Origin: Polaromonas sp.
Lineage (GTDB): Bacteria; Pseudomonadota; Gammaproteobacteria; Burkholderiales; Burkholderiaceae_C
Direction: 5' to 3'
Length of the DNA stretch: 11,275 nucleotides
Assembly (NCBI GenBank): GCA_023259235.1
Contig: JAHFQQ010000097.1
Location: 1 to 11,275, forward strand
Below, one piece after another: positions 1 through 6,240 of the stretch. The position numbers and the translations under genes were made by a program. A model generated the notes under the pieces. That model was not told the DNA's origin and made no database searches. It was given only the letters and a program-made list of their open reading frames with translations. Position 1 is the first letter of the stretch. Each line of letters starts with the position of its first letter.

Positions 1-312
1 GCGCGCGAGCATGGCCTGGCCGATGGTGTTGTTGATCTTGTGCGCGCCGGTGTGGTTGAGGTCTTCGCGTTTCAGGTAGATCTGTGCGCCACCCTGCTCG
101 CGGCTCATGCGGGCCGCGTGGTAGATCGGTGAGGGGCGGCCCACAAAATGCTTCAGCTCGTAATGAAATTCAGCAAGAAATTCCGGGTCGTGCTGGTATT
201 TGGCGTAGGCACCCTTCAGCTCGTTGATGGCGTGGGTCAGCGTCTCGGGCGCAAAACTGCCGCCGTAAATCCCGAAGTGACCCGAGCGGTCAGGTTGGTG
301 ATAGTCGTACAT
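1..312 (-). CDS. trpB: Tryptophan synthase beta chain, N-terminal 104 residues (gene runs off the window)
   Basis: This is the beta subunit of tryptophan synthase, a cytoplasmic PLP enzyme that condenses indole (channelled from TrpA) with serine to make tryptophan. Seen: the frame is open from an ATG at 312 to the window edge. It begins MYDYHQPDRSGHFGIYGGSF and contains KREDLNHTGAHKINNTIGQA. In this family the Lys of HTGAHKINN (residue 92 here) forms the PLP Schiff base. About 300 residues of the usual ~400-residue protein lie beyond base 1. The start is the only sensible ATG, 29 bases after the trpF stop. No strong Shine-Dalgarno is visible, so translation may partly depend on trpF. trpA is expected next but is outside the window. 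Identification is secure; operon membership with trpF is inferred from spacing. Confidence 0.97.
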   Translation of the reverse strand, partial: MYDYHQPDRSGHFGIYGGSFAPETLTHAINELKGAYAKYQHDPEFLAEFHYELKHFVGRPSPIYHAARMSREQGGAQIYLKREDLNHTGAHKINNTIGQAMLAR

Positions 313-341
313 GGTCTTTGATTGGTTGAGGACAGGGCAGC

Positions 342-1115
342 TCATTTGCTGCGCTCATGGAGCCTGGTCTGTCCCGCAAGGTTTTCGAATTGCTCGTCGG
401 CAGCGCGAACGGCCGCGACGAACTGGTTGATCTTGTCGGCGCTTTTGATTCCTTTTGAAATCTCGACGCTTGAACTCACATCGACAGCCAGTGTTTTACA
501 ACGCGGCCGGACCTGCAAAATGCCATCGGTCACGTTTGCATGCGTCAACCCACCAGACAAGACGAGGTGAGCACTGACGCTTGGAGGAAGCAGTGACCAA
601 TTGAATGTTTTTCCGCCGCCACCATATCCTTCGACATGGGCGTCGAGCAGGATGGCCTGGGCTGCTGAGTAATCTTGAGCGTATTTTACGAGGTCGAAGC
701 GGGCAGCGCCCGATGCGGGGTTTTCGTCCAGCGGAATCCGCGCGGCACGCATGAAAGGCCGACCGGCCCCGGCACAGAATTCAGGCGATTCATCACCATG
801 AAATTGCAGCATGGCCCACGGAACATGGGAGCATGCAGCTATAACTTCAATAGCAGATGCATTGACAAAGAGGAGCACTGGCGTCACAAATGGGGGCAAA
901 CAGCGGGCCAGCTCGGCGGCGCGCTCGGCACTCACATGGCGTGAGCTGGGCTCGTACAGCACAAACCCGACCGCGTCGGCGCCCGCAGCCACCGCGCTGT
1001 CCACGTCTTGCTCACGCGTCAGGCCGCAAATTTTGATGCGCGTCCTGATGTGTGGTGAGCTGGCGCCCGCAGGGACACCTGAGTTGGCGCGCAAAGCAGG
1101 GTTGGTGGTGCTCAT
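342..1115 (-). CDS. trpF: Phosphoribosylanthranilate isomerase
   Basis: The enzyme catalyses the Amadori rearrangement of phosphoribosylanthranilate to CdRP, the third step of tryptophan synthesis, in a (beta/alpha)8 barrel. Seen in the 257-residue product: RIKICGLTREQD carries the catalytic Cys (residue 30); AILLDAHVEGYGGGGKTFNW carries the general-acid Asp (158) and a Gly-rich loop; LVLSGGL and LAVDVSSSVE form the C-terminal phosphate-binding strands. Start: the ATG at 1115 overlaps the truA stop as ATGA (1112-1115), a classic translational-coupling arrangement. A TTG at 1124 would add only three residues. Compared with the usual ~205 residues, there is a ~24-residue Ser/Ala/Pro-rich N-terminal extension before the first strand and a charged C-terminal tail of about 20 residues. 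trpB follows after 29 bases, whereas accD often follows trpF in Pseudomonas. Confidence 0.96.
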   Translation of the reverse strand: MSTTNPALRANSGVPAGASSPHIRTRIKICGLTREQDVDSAVAAGADAVGFVLYEPSSRHVSAERAAELARCLPPFVTPVLLFVNASAIEVIAACSHVPWAMLQFHGDESPEFCAGAGRPFMRAARIPLDENPASGAARFDLVKYAQDYSAAQAILLDAHVEGYGGGGKTFNWSLLPPSVSAHLVLSGGLTHANVTDGILQVRPRCKTLAVDVSSSVEISKGIKSADKINQFVAAVRAADEQFENLAGQTRLHERSK

Positions 1116-1906
1116 GGCAGCCAATCATAAGCCGCCGTGCGCCCTGGCAAGCCGTAGTGGTCCGGGTAAACCGGGCCCAGAAAATACAGGCCGTCAGGCG
1201 AGAAAGTGGGTGCCGATACGGCGCGGCTGCGTGCAGCAACCACCTCGGCCAGCCAGTCGGGCGGATAGCGGCCCTGGCCAACCGCCAGCAGGCAGCCCAT
1301 GATGTTGCGGATCATGTGGTGCAAAAAAGCGTTGGCCTCAAACTCGAAGCGCCAATAGCGTGAACCCGCCCCGGCGCGCTGGGAAATTTCAATCCGGCTG
1401 AGCGTCTTGACGGGTGATCTGGCCTGGCATTGTGCTGCCCGGAATGAACTGAAATCGTGCTCACCCATCAAATGCGCGCTGGCTTGCTGCATGGCGTCGC
1501 CAGCGAGGGGCCGGCAAACCCAGCCGACACGCCCGGCCTCCACGCTGGGGCGCACCGGGGACTCGAGTACGACGTAGGCGTAACGGCGCGCGATGGCGCT
1601 GCCGCGCGAGTGAAAGTCATCGGGGACCTGGCGTGCCCACTGCACCGCAATGTCGGGTGGCAGGAAAGCATTGGTACCGCGCACCCAGGACTGGGCCTGG
1701 CGCTGCAGCGAGGTGTCGAAATGCGCCACCTGCATGAGCGCGTGCACGCCTGCGTCGGTGCGCCCGGCGCAATTGACGCGCACCGGCCGGGCCGCCAGTC
1801 TGGTCAACGCCAGTTCCACCTGGTCCTGAACGGTTTTGCCCGAGAGCTGGCTCTGCCAGCCCTGATAGGCGTTGCCGCTGTAGCTGATGCCGAGCGCGAT
1901 CCTCAC
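1112..1906 (-). CDS. truA: tRNA pseudouridine(38-40) synthase
   Basis: TruA converts uridines 38, 39 and 40 of the tRNA anticodon arm to pseudouridine. Seen in the 264-residue product: N-terminal RIALGISYSGNAYQGWQSQ, then CAGRTDAGVHA with the catalytic Asp (residue 51), then the second domain with RRYAYVVL, HDFSSFRA and FLHHMIRNIMG. Length is normal for the family. Start choice: a TTG at 1912 would leave no room for a ribosome-binding site. The GTG at 1906 has AGGG at 1913-1916, six bases upstream, and gives the typical family start MRIALGIS, so I use the GTG. The stop overlaps the trpF ATG by four bases. The gene lies 42 bases after fimV, and that gap is nearly filled by a hairpin (1917-1946). 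Confidence 0.95.
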   Translation of the reverse strand: MRIALGISYSGNAYQGWQSQLSGKTVQDQVELALTRLAARPVRVNCAGRTDAGVHALMQVAHFDTSLQRQAQSWVRGTNAFLPPDIAVQWARQVPDDFHSRGSAIARRYAYVVLESPVRPSVEAGRVGWVCRPLAGDAMQQASAHLMGEHDFSSFRAAQCQARSPVKTLSRIEISQRAGAGSRYWRFEFEANAFLHHMIRNIMGCLLAVGQGRYPPDWLAEVVAARSRAVSAPTFSPDGLYFLGPVYPDHYGLPGRTAAYDWLP

Positions 1907-1916
1907 AGGCAACCCT

Positions 1917-1946
1917 GCAACGGTGAACGCCAGGCGTTCAGGTTGC
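1917..1946 (-). promoter_or_regulatory. Hairpin between fimV stop and truA ribosome-binding site
   Basis: A perfect 7-bp inverted repeat TGAACGC/GCGTTCA (1924-1930 and 1934-1940, 3-base loop) is flanked by a second 5-bp stem GCAAC/GTTGC (1917-1921 and 1942-1946) across a small internal loop. In the mRNA it starts two bases after the fimV stop and ends flush with the truA AGGG at 1913-1916. No U-run follows, so it is not a standard terminator. It could protect the fimV mRNA 3' end or lower truA translation. The function is inferred. Confidence 0.5.
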
Positions 1947-1948
1947 GC

Positions 1949-4576
1949 TCATGACAGCGCGTTGAGGAACGCCTGCGCCTTGATTTTCAGTGGTCCGCTG
2001 GATTTTGCCAACACTTCTTCTGCCAGCGATCTGGCACCGATCGCGTCACCCAGCGAACGGAATTCCTCGGCCAGCTGGAACCTGGTTTCAAGTGGGTCGC
2101 CTGGTGTGTCTGTCAGGGCATGTACGGAGCTTTCAGTTACGGGCTCCGACAGGTCCAGGGACAATGAGGCCAGATCGAACTCCAGCATGCTGCCGCTGGA
2201 TTCCGCGGCCGGCATTGCAGCCTTTTGCGGGGTCGGCACCGGTTTGGGTGCGGTGAAGGGCTCGGGCGCAAAAGTCAGCCCATCAGACGGGACATTAATA
2301 CTAGGGGCGGATGGTGCAGCAGCTTTGGTGCTGGGTGGTGGGGGCGAAGGTAGCTCGGGCAGTGCGGCCGTCGCAGTGCCAATATCCAGCTCGCCGACGC
2401 CTGAATCCCAGTTTATAACCGGGACCGGCTCTGGGGTGCGCGTGGGGGCAGTGGGTAACTGAGCGGTGATGGCGGCGGGCGTTGTAGGCAAGCCAAGCGA
2501 ATCGCTTGGTGGCAAATCGAAGTCGAGGTCAACATCTACTGCCGGGATCGGCATGGGCGTTTGTTCCGGACGGGCTGCCGGCGCCGCGCCGGACGGCTGG
2601 AGCGCAGCGGCGCCTGCGCTGTCGGGCTGTCCACCCGGCTGGTACATCGGGTTGCCGGGATCGAGTTCACGGCCCATTTCGGTGATATAGGCCCACTCGG
2701 GGCCAGTGCCTTGCGTCAGGTTCAAGGCATCGATAGCCACGGGTTCAAACGCCTTCTTGTCGCGCCGCTTGGCGTAAATTTCCGCCAGCTTGGCATGTAT
2801 GGCAGTGCGGGTCGGGTGGGTATGCAGGGCTTCCTTGAGGATTTCCTCTGCCTGCAAGTCGCGGCCATAGGCCAGGTAAACATCGGCTTCGGCCACTGGA
2901 TCGACGTCACCGGCTGCGTCAAGCTGGCTGGGCGAGTACACCAGGGACGAACCCGTAATGTTGCCATCGTTGGTGTCAATGCGCTGGCCACCGCTGGCAC
3001 CAAAGAAGGAATCAGGCTGAAGGCGGCTTTCCAGAAAGGAGCTGTCCACCTGGGCCGTGTTCCTGCGCTGGCGATAGCGGTAAAAACCGAAGCCAGCCAG
3101 CAGCGCCAGCAAAATACCGGCCAGAGGCAAAACCAGCGGGTTTTCGAGCAGTCCATCGATCAGACTGGGTTCGGGTGGTGGCATGGTGGCCGCAGGTTTC
3201 TTGGCGGCAACCGCTTTCGGCACTACTGCGGCGCTGGGTGCCGCAGGCCGCGAAGCCGAAACGACAGGTGCTGCAATGGCGGGCGGGACGGCGGACGCTG
3301 CCACCGCCGCAGCCGCTGCCGTGTCATTGCCGGTTTGGGTTGAACTGGCTGCCGGCGCGGCAACCGGTGCCGGCACCGGCACGGGGACACCCGGCGCTTT
3401 CGCGGCACTGGTAGCGGGTGTTGGCGCCAGAGCCGGGGCTGCTTCAAGCTTGTTGAGGTCGTTAATGTTTTTTGACAACTCCGCCACACGGGTCGACGCG
3501 TCTTTGGCCTGTCTTTCTTTCGCGATGGCATCTTCGGCCGTGGCGGCGGGTTTCCCCTGAATCGCACCCTTTGAGAGGGTCAGCATGTCGGGCGTGGCGT
3601 TTGCCCGCGCGCGGTCTTCAACGCTGGCTTGCACTTTTCCGCCGGCCCGGCGCTCGGCACTGGCAACCTTGGCGGTGGGCACCCCCTCCGCCAGCTTGCG
3701 GCGGAAGGCATTGAAATCTTTGCTTTGCGCCACAATGGTCTGCCTCGCCTCACCGGGAGGAACCGCACTGGCTGCCTGTGCGCCCGGAATTTCCAGCACC
3801 GCACCCGCCCTGAGGCGGTTGATGTTGTCACCAATAAAAGCGTTTGGGTTGCTGGTGAGCAATGCCACCAGCATCTGATCAAGCGACACGCCGTCCGGCT
3901 TGTTTTGGGCTGCAATTCTGCCGGCGGTGTCCCCGGCTTTGACCGTGACTTGTTTGTTGTCAAAAGATGCTTTTTCAGAAGGACTGGCCTTGGCCGCAGG
4001 TGCCTCGGCAACCGGCGCGGACCGGGTCCTGGGCGGAGTCGGCCGAGCATCGGGAATGGCAGCAATTGGCCTGGCGGGCGGAGCCGCCTCTGGAGCCACT
4101 GGTCGGGTCAGGATTGGGGCGGTGGGGGCGACAGCCACGCCGGAGTTGCCTGACCGCATGTTGGGCGGGTCAAACAGCATGGTGTAGTCGCGGGTGATGC
4201 GCCCGGTTGACCAGTTAGCCTGGAGAATCAGGTCCACGAACGGTTCGGTGACGGGGCGGCGGCTGGTTAGGCGCAGGAAGGATCTGCCATCCGCGCGACG
4301 CTGCAGACTTATTTCCAGGTCTGTCATCATGGCGCTGTAGTCGAACCCTGCCGCCTTGAACGTCTCGACGGGTGCAACGCCAGCCTTCAGGCTGGAGGCT
4401 TCGTCCGCATTGATGTCCGCAATGTCGATTTCCGCGCGAAGCGGTTCGCCCAGCGCCGACTGGACGGTGATTCGCCCTAGCGCCAAAGCATGGGCTTGCG
4501 CACTTGCCAGGCTGGCGAGTAGCGCAACTGCACTTGCCAAGATACCCATACGCCAGCGACTGGTGATCTTATTCAT
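1949..4576 (-). CDS. fimV: FimV family protein (LysM, one membrane span, cytoplasmic TPR and C-terminal FimV domain)
   Basis: FimV is an inner-membrane polar hub needed in Pseudomonas for type IV pilus assembly, twitching and polar localisation; it binds peptidoglycan. Seen in the 875-residue product: signal peptide at ~1-30 (MNKITSRWRMG, hydrophobic core, AQAHA); conserved N-terminal FimV domain at ~31-140 (LALGRITVQSALGEPLRAEI); LysM-like domain at ~209-264 (VTVKAGDTAGRIAAQ to LRAGAVLEIP); short helical stretch at ~355-378; Ala/Pro-rich linker at ~380-475; transmembrane helix at ~480-499 followed by YRYRQRR; TPR-like region at ~561-643; Pro-rich acidic linker; and the C-terminal FimV domain at ~825-873 (DPLETRFQLAEEFRSLGDA). 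Start: the ATG at 4576 has GGAGG at 4588-4592 and directly yields the signal peptide. An upstream in-frame start at 4633 would bury the signal peptide and is rejected. It lies between asd and truA, as in Pseudomonas. Linkers are low complexity and expected to evolve fast. Confidence 0.95.
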   Translation of the reverse strand: MNKITSRWRMGILASAVALLASLASAQAHALALGRITVQSALGEPLRAEIDIADINADEASSLKAGVAPVETFKAAGFDYSAMMTDLEISLQRRADGRSFLRLTSRRPVTEPFVDLILQANWSTGRITRDYTMLFDPPNMRSGNSGVAVAPTAPILTRPVAPEAAPPARPIAAIPDARPTPPRTRSAPVAEAPAAKASPSEKASFDNKQVTVKAGDTAGRIAAQNKPDGVSLDQMLVALLTSNPNAFIGDNINRLRAGAVLEIPGAQAASAVPPGEARQTIVAQSKDFNAFRRKLAEGVPTAKVASAERRAGGKVQASVEDRARANATPDMLTLSKGAIQGKPAATAEDAIAKERQAKDASTRVAELSKNINDLNKLEAAPALAPTPATSAAKAPGVPVPVPAPVAAPAASSTQTGNDTAAAAAVAASAVPPAIAAPVVSASRPAAPSAAVVPKAVAAKKPAATMPPPEPSLIDGLLENPLVLPLAGILLALLAGFGFYRYRQRRNTAQVDSSFLESRLQPDSFFGASGGQRIDTNDGNITGSSLVYSPSQLDAAGDVDPVAEADVYLAYGRDLQAEEILKEALHTHPTRTAIHAKLAEIYAKRRDKKAFEPVAIDALNLTQGTGPEWAYITEMGRELDPGNPMYQPGGQPDSAGAAALQPSGAAPAARPEQTPMPIPAVDVDLDFDLPPSDSLGLPTTPAAITAQLPTAPTRTPEPVPVINWDSGVGELDIGTATAALPELPSPPPPSTKAAAPSAPSINVPSDGLTFAPEPFTAPKPVPTPQKAAMPAAESSGSMLEFDLASLSLDLSEPVTESSVHALTDTPGDPLETRFQLAEEFRSLGDAIGARSLAEEVLAKSSGPLKIKAQAFLNALS

Positions 4577-4616
4577 GGCGTTTTGAGCCTCCAGTGCTCG
4601 GTCTGCTTGTAACTCT

Positions 4617-4644
4617 ATTCTGCTTGTGCGCACAAAAACCTCAA
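4617..4644 (-). promoter_or_regulatory. Putative fimV promoter with palindrome in the spacer
   Basis: On the minus strand, TTGAGG (4639-4644) and CAGAAT (4617-4622) are separated by 16 bases. Each matches the sigma-70 consensus at four of six positions. The spacer contains the perfect 12-base palindrome TTGTGCGCACAA (4624-4635), placed where a repressor could act. Transcription would start near 4610, giving a ~35-base leader that carries the GGAGG. The rest of the 252-base asd-fimV gap (4577-4828) is AT-richer. It contains another short palindrome, TTTTCGAAAA (4651-4660), and no gene or convincing terminator that I can see. Confidence 0.35.
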
Positions 4645-4828
4645 TGCGAATTTTCGAAAAACAACCTTAACATCAAGGCGTTAGGCTGACAAGCTAAGAC
4701 AGCACTTAAGTTTTTGCACAGCGAGTTGGCATCAACTTACAGGTTTCATTTGTTGCCTGCTGACAACGACCAGTGACAAGTAGTTACGAGTAGCGATCAT
4801 ATCCCTCGAACCGTAAGCCAGAAATATT

Positions 4829-5959
4829 TCAGCACTGCAAAAGGATGCGCAACATGCGGCGAAGCGGCTCGGCGGCACCCCACAATAATTGGTCGCCAAC
4901 GGTAAAAGCACCGAGGTATTCAGGCCCCATGGCCAGTTTGCGCAGACGCCCCACGGGAATCTGCAGCGTGCCCGTGACGGCAACCGGTGTCAGTTCCCTG
5001 ATGGAAGCCTCGCGCGTGTTGGGAATCACTTTAGCCCAGGCATTGTCGGCCGCGATCAGTGCTTCCACGTCGGCCAGCGGCACGTCCTTTTTCAGCTTGA
5101 AGGTCAGCGCCTGGCTATGGCAGCGCATCGCACCAATCCGTACACAGAAGCCATCGACCGGGGTTGCGGCGGTGCCAAAGCTCGTGCCCTGGCCCAGAAT
5201 CTTGTTGGTCTCGGCACCGGCCTTCCATTCTTCCTTGCTCATGCCGTTGCCCAGATCCTTGTCGATCCAGGGGATCAGCGAGCCGCCCAGCGGCACGCCG
5301 AAGTTGGCCGTTTCGGCGGCGCCCAGGGATTGCTGTTTGGCCAGCACGCGGCGGTCGATTTCAAGAATGGCGGATTTCGGGTCGTCCAGCAACGCGCGGA
5401 CTTCGGTATTGAGCGTGCCGTATTGCGTGAGAAGTTCGCGCATATGCTGGGCACCACCGCCGGACGCGGCCTGGTAGGTCATGCTGGTCATCCATTCGAC
5501 CAGTCCGGCCTTGTACAGTGCGCCAACGCCCATCAGCATGCAGCTGACCGTGCAGTTTCCGCCAATCCAGTTCTTGCCGCCTTTGGCCAGCGCGTTCTGG
5601 ATCACCGGCAGGTTGACCGGATCCAGGATGATGACGGCATCGTCATTCATGCGCAGCGTGGAAGCGGCGTCAATCCAGTGGCCTTTCCAGCCAGCGGCGC
5701 GCAGCTTGGGGTAGACCTCTGAGGTGTAGTCGCCGCCCTGGGCGGTCAGAATCACGTCACAGCGCTGAAGGGCCTCGATATCGAAGGCGTCTTTCAGCGT
5801 GGTTTCGTTTTTGGCCTGTGCCGGGGCTTTGCCGCCGGCGTTGGAAGTCGAGAAGAAAACCGGCTCGATCAGGTCAAAGTCGCCTTCGGCCTGCATGCGG
5901 TCGATCAGCACCGAGCCGACCATGCCGCGCCAGCCGACGAGTCCTGTGAGATTTTTCAT
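4829..5959 (-). CDS. asd: Aspartate-semialdehyde dehydrogenase, Gram-negative type
   Basis: Asd reduces aspartyl phosphate to aspartate semialdehyde with NADPH. It is the branch point towards lysine/diaminopimelate (cell wall), threonine, isoleucine and methionine. Seen in the 376-residue product: GLVGWRGMVGS nucleotide loop (6-16); STSNAGG; IDAAS; IGGNCTVSCM with the catalytic Cys (136); TYQAASGGGAQHM; FGVPLGGSLIPWID; and VRIGAMRCHSQALT with the catalytic His (281). Residue spacing follows the E. coli enzyme closely (Cys135, His274). Start: the ATG at 5959 has GAAGGG at 5966-5971, six bases upstream. A 281-base gap with a candidate leader peptide and alternative hairpins lies between leuB and this start, which suggests separate control from the leu genes. 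Annotation is secure. Confidence 0.98.
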   Translation of the reverse strand: MKNLTGLVGWRGMVGSVLIDRMQAEGDFDLIEPVFFSTSNAGGKAPAQAKNETTLKDAFDIEALQRCDVILTAQGGDYTSEVYPKLRAAGWKGHWIDAASTLRMNDDAVIILDPVNLPVIQNALAKGGKNWIGGNCTVSCMLMGVGALYKAGLVEWMTSMTYQAASGGGAQHMRELLTQYGTLNTEVRALLDDPKSAILEIDRRVLAKQQSLGAAETANFGVPLGGSLIPWIDKDLGNGMSKEEWKAGAETNKILGQGTSFGTAATPVDGFCVRIGAMRCHSQALTFKLKKDVPLADVEALIAADNAWAKVIPNTREASIRELTPVAVTGTLQIPVGRLRKLAMGPEYLGAFTVGDQLLWGAAEPLRRMLRILLQC

Positions 5960-5967
5960 GATGCGCC

Positions 5968-6035
5968 CTTCAAAAAGTCAAAAATGAAGCTTTTCGGCCC
6001 GGCTCATCGGGCCGGCAGGGCACGACGAACCGGGC
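5968..6035 (-). promoter_or_regulatory. asd leader RNA with mutually exclusive stems (candidate attenuator)
   Basis: Stem A: GCCCGGTTCGT (6025-6035) can pair with ATGAGCCGGGC (5997-6007) over 11 positions, nine Watson-Crick and two G-U. Stem B: CGGCCCG (6008-6014) pairs perfectly with CGGGCCG (5995-6001) around a 6-base loop. Both need bases 5997-6001, so they exclude each other. The first arm of stem A starts three bases after the stop codon of the small leader frame (6039-6143), so a terminating ribosome would cover it. Downstream, CTTCA (5985-5989) can pair with TGAAG (5968-5972), which contains part of the asd ribosome-binding site. The nearest U-run begins about ten bases after stem B, which is atypical for an intrinsic terminator. 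Structures were found by eye; function is inferred. Confidence 0.45.
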
Positions 6036-6038
6036 TGG

Positions 6039-6143
6039 TCAGCCTTTAATGGTGGTCGTTTTGGTGGTCTGGGCAAAAACCGGCGCAGCGCCGATCGCGC
6101 GCGAAGCGGCGACAAGGCGGGTGACAACGGGGTTTTTACGCAT
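6039..6143 (-). CDS. Small 34-residue reading frame upstream of asd: candidate Thr/Lys/Ile leader peptide
   Basis: The frame runs from an ATG at 6143 to a TGA at 6039-6041. It begins MRKNPVVTRLVAAS, continues RAIGAAPVFA and ends QTTKTTTIKG. The stretch TTKTTTIK (codons ACC ACC AAA ACG ACC ACC ATT AAA, 6045-6068) is made only of Thr, Lys and Ile. All three are products of the pathway that starts with asd, the next gene. This is the logic of known amino-acid attenuator peptides such as E. coli ThrL. Alternatively, the basic start, Ala-rich middle and VFA-Q junction resemble a signal peptide, although an Arg interrupts the hydrophobic core. It could then be a small exported peptide or a relic. 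No Shine-Dalgarno is seen, but a TACAAT box at 6150-6155 would place the transcript start close to the ATG (leaderless mRNA). I do not recognise it as a named family. Confidence 0.45.
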   Translation of the reverse strand: MRKNPVVTRLVAASRAIGAAPVFAQTTKTTTIKG

Positions 6144-6149
6144 GTGTTG

Positions 6150-6168
6150 ATTGTAGCCAAGCTTGGCT
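6150..6168 (-). promoter_or_regulatory. Putative asd -10 box abutting a 14-base palindrome
   Basis: On the minus strand TACAAT (6150-6155) matches the sigma-70 -10 consensus at five of six positions. Directly upstream, sharing one base, is the perfect palindrome AGCCAAGCTTGGCT (6155-6168), which would lie in the -10/-35 spacer. No good -35 box is found at 16-18 bases (for example GCTACG at 6173-6178). The promoter is therefore either weak, activator-dependent or not real. If used, it would start RNA near 6143, at the small frame's ATG. Confidence 0.3.
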
Positions 6169-6187
6169 TTACCGTAGCTGACGCACT

Positions 6188-6219
6188 CGCCAAACCACCG
6201 TTAACGGGCTGGTTTGGCG
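6188..6219. repeat. Large inverted repeat downstream of leuB
   Basis: Arms CGCCAAACCA (6188-6197) and TGGTTTGGCG (6210-6219) are perfect 10-base complements. The interior contains the self-complementary CCGTTAACGG (6198-6207) plus two bases. The element lies 21 bases after the leuB stop. Neither strand shows a T-run directly after it, so it is not a typical rho-independent terminator. It could stabilise the leuBDC mRNA 3' end or be a protein-binding site. The remainder of the leuB-asd gap is described under the small frame and leader entries. Confidence 0.55.
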
Positions 6220-6240
6220 CAGTTTCGCGGCAAAAAAACG

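Noticed and set aside
4801..4828. A GGTTCGA motif on the minus strand just after asd, resembling the T-loop of a tRNA.
   Set aside because: The flanking bases do not form a T-stem, and no acceptor, D or anticodon arms are found around it.
4732..4828. Possible terminator downstream of asd.
   Set aside because: Only weak stems (for example AGTTG/CAACT) are present, without a following U-run on the minus strand.
5978..6193. A 71-codon minus-strand frame in the leuB-asd gap.
   Set aside because: It has no ribosome site and no recognisable feature. It is out of frame with the 34-codon frame, whose codon run makes more sense, and it overlaps the structured leader.
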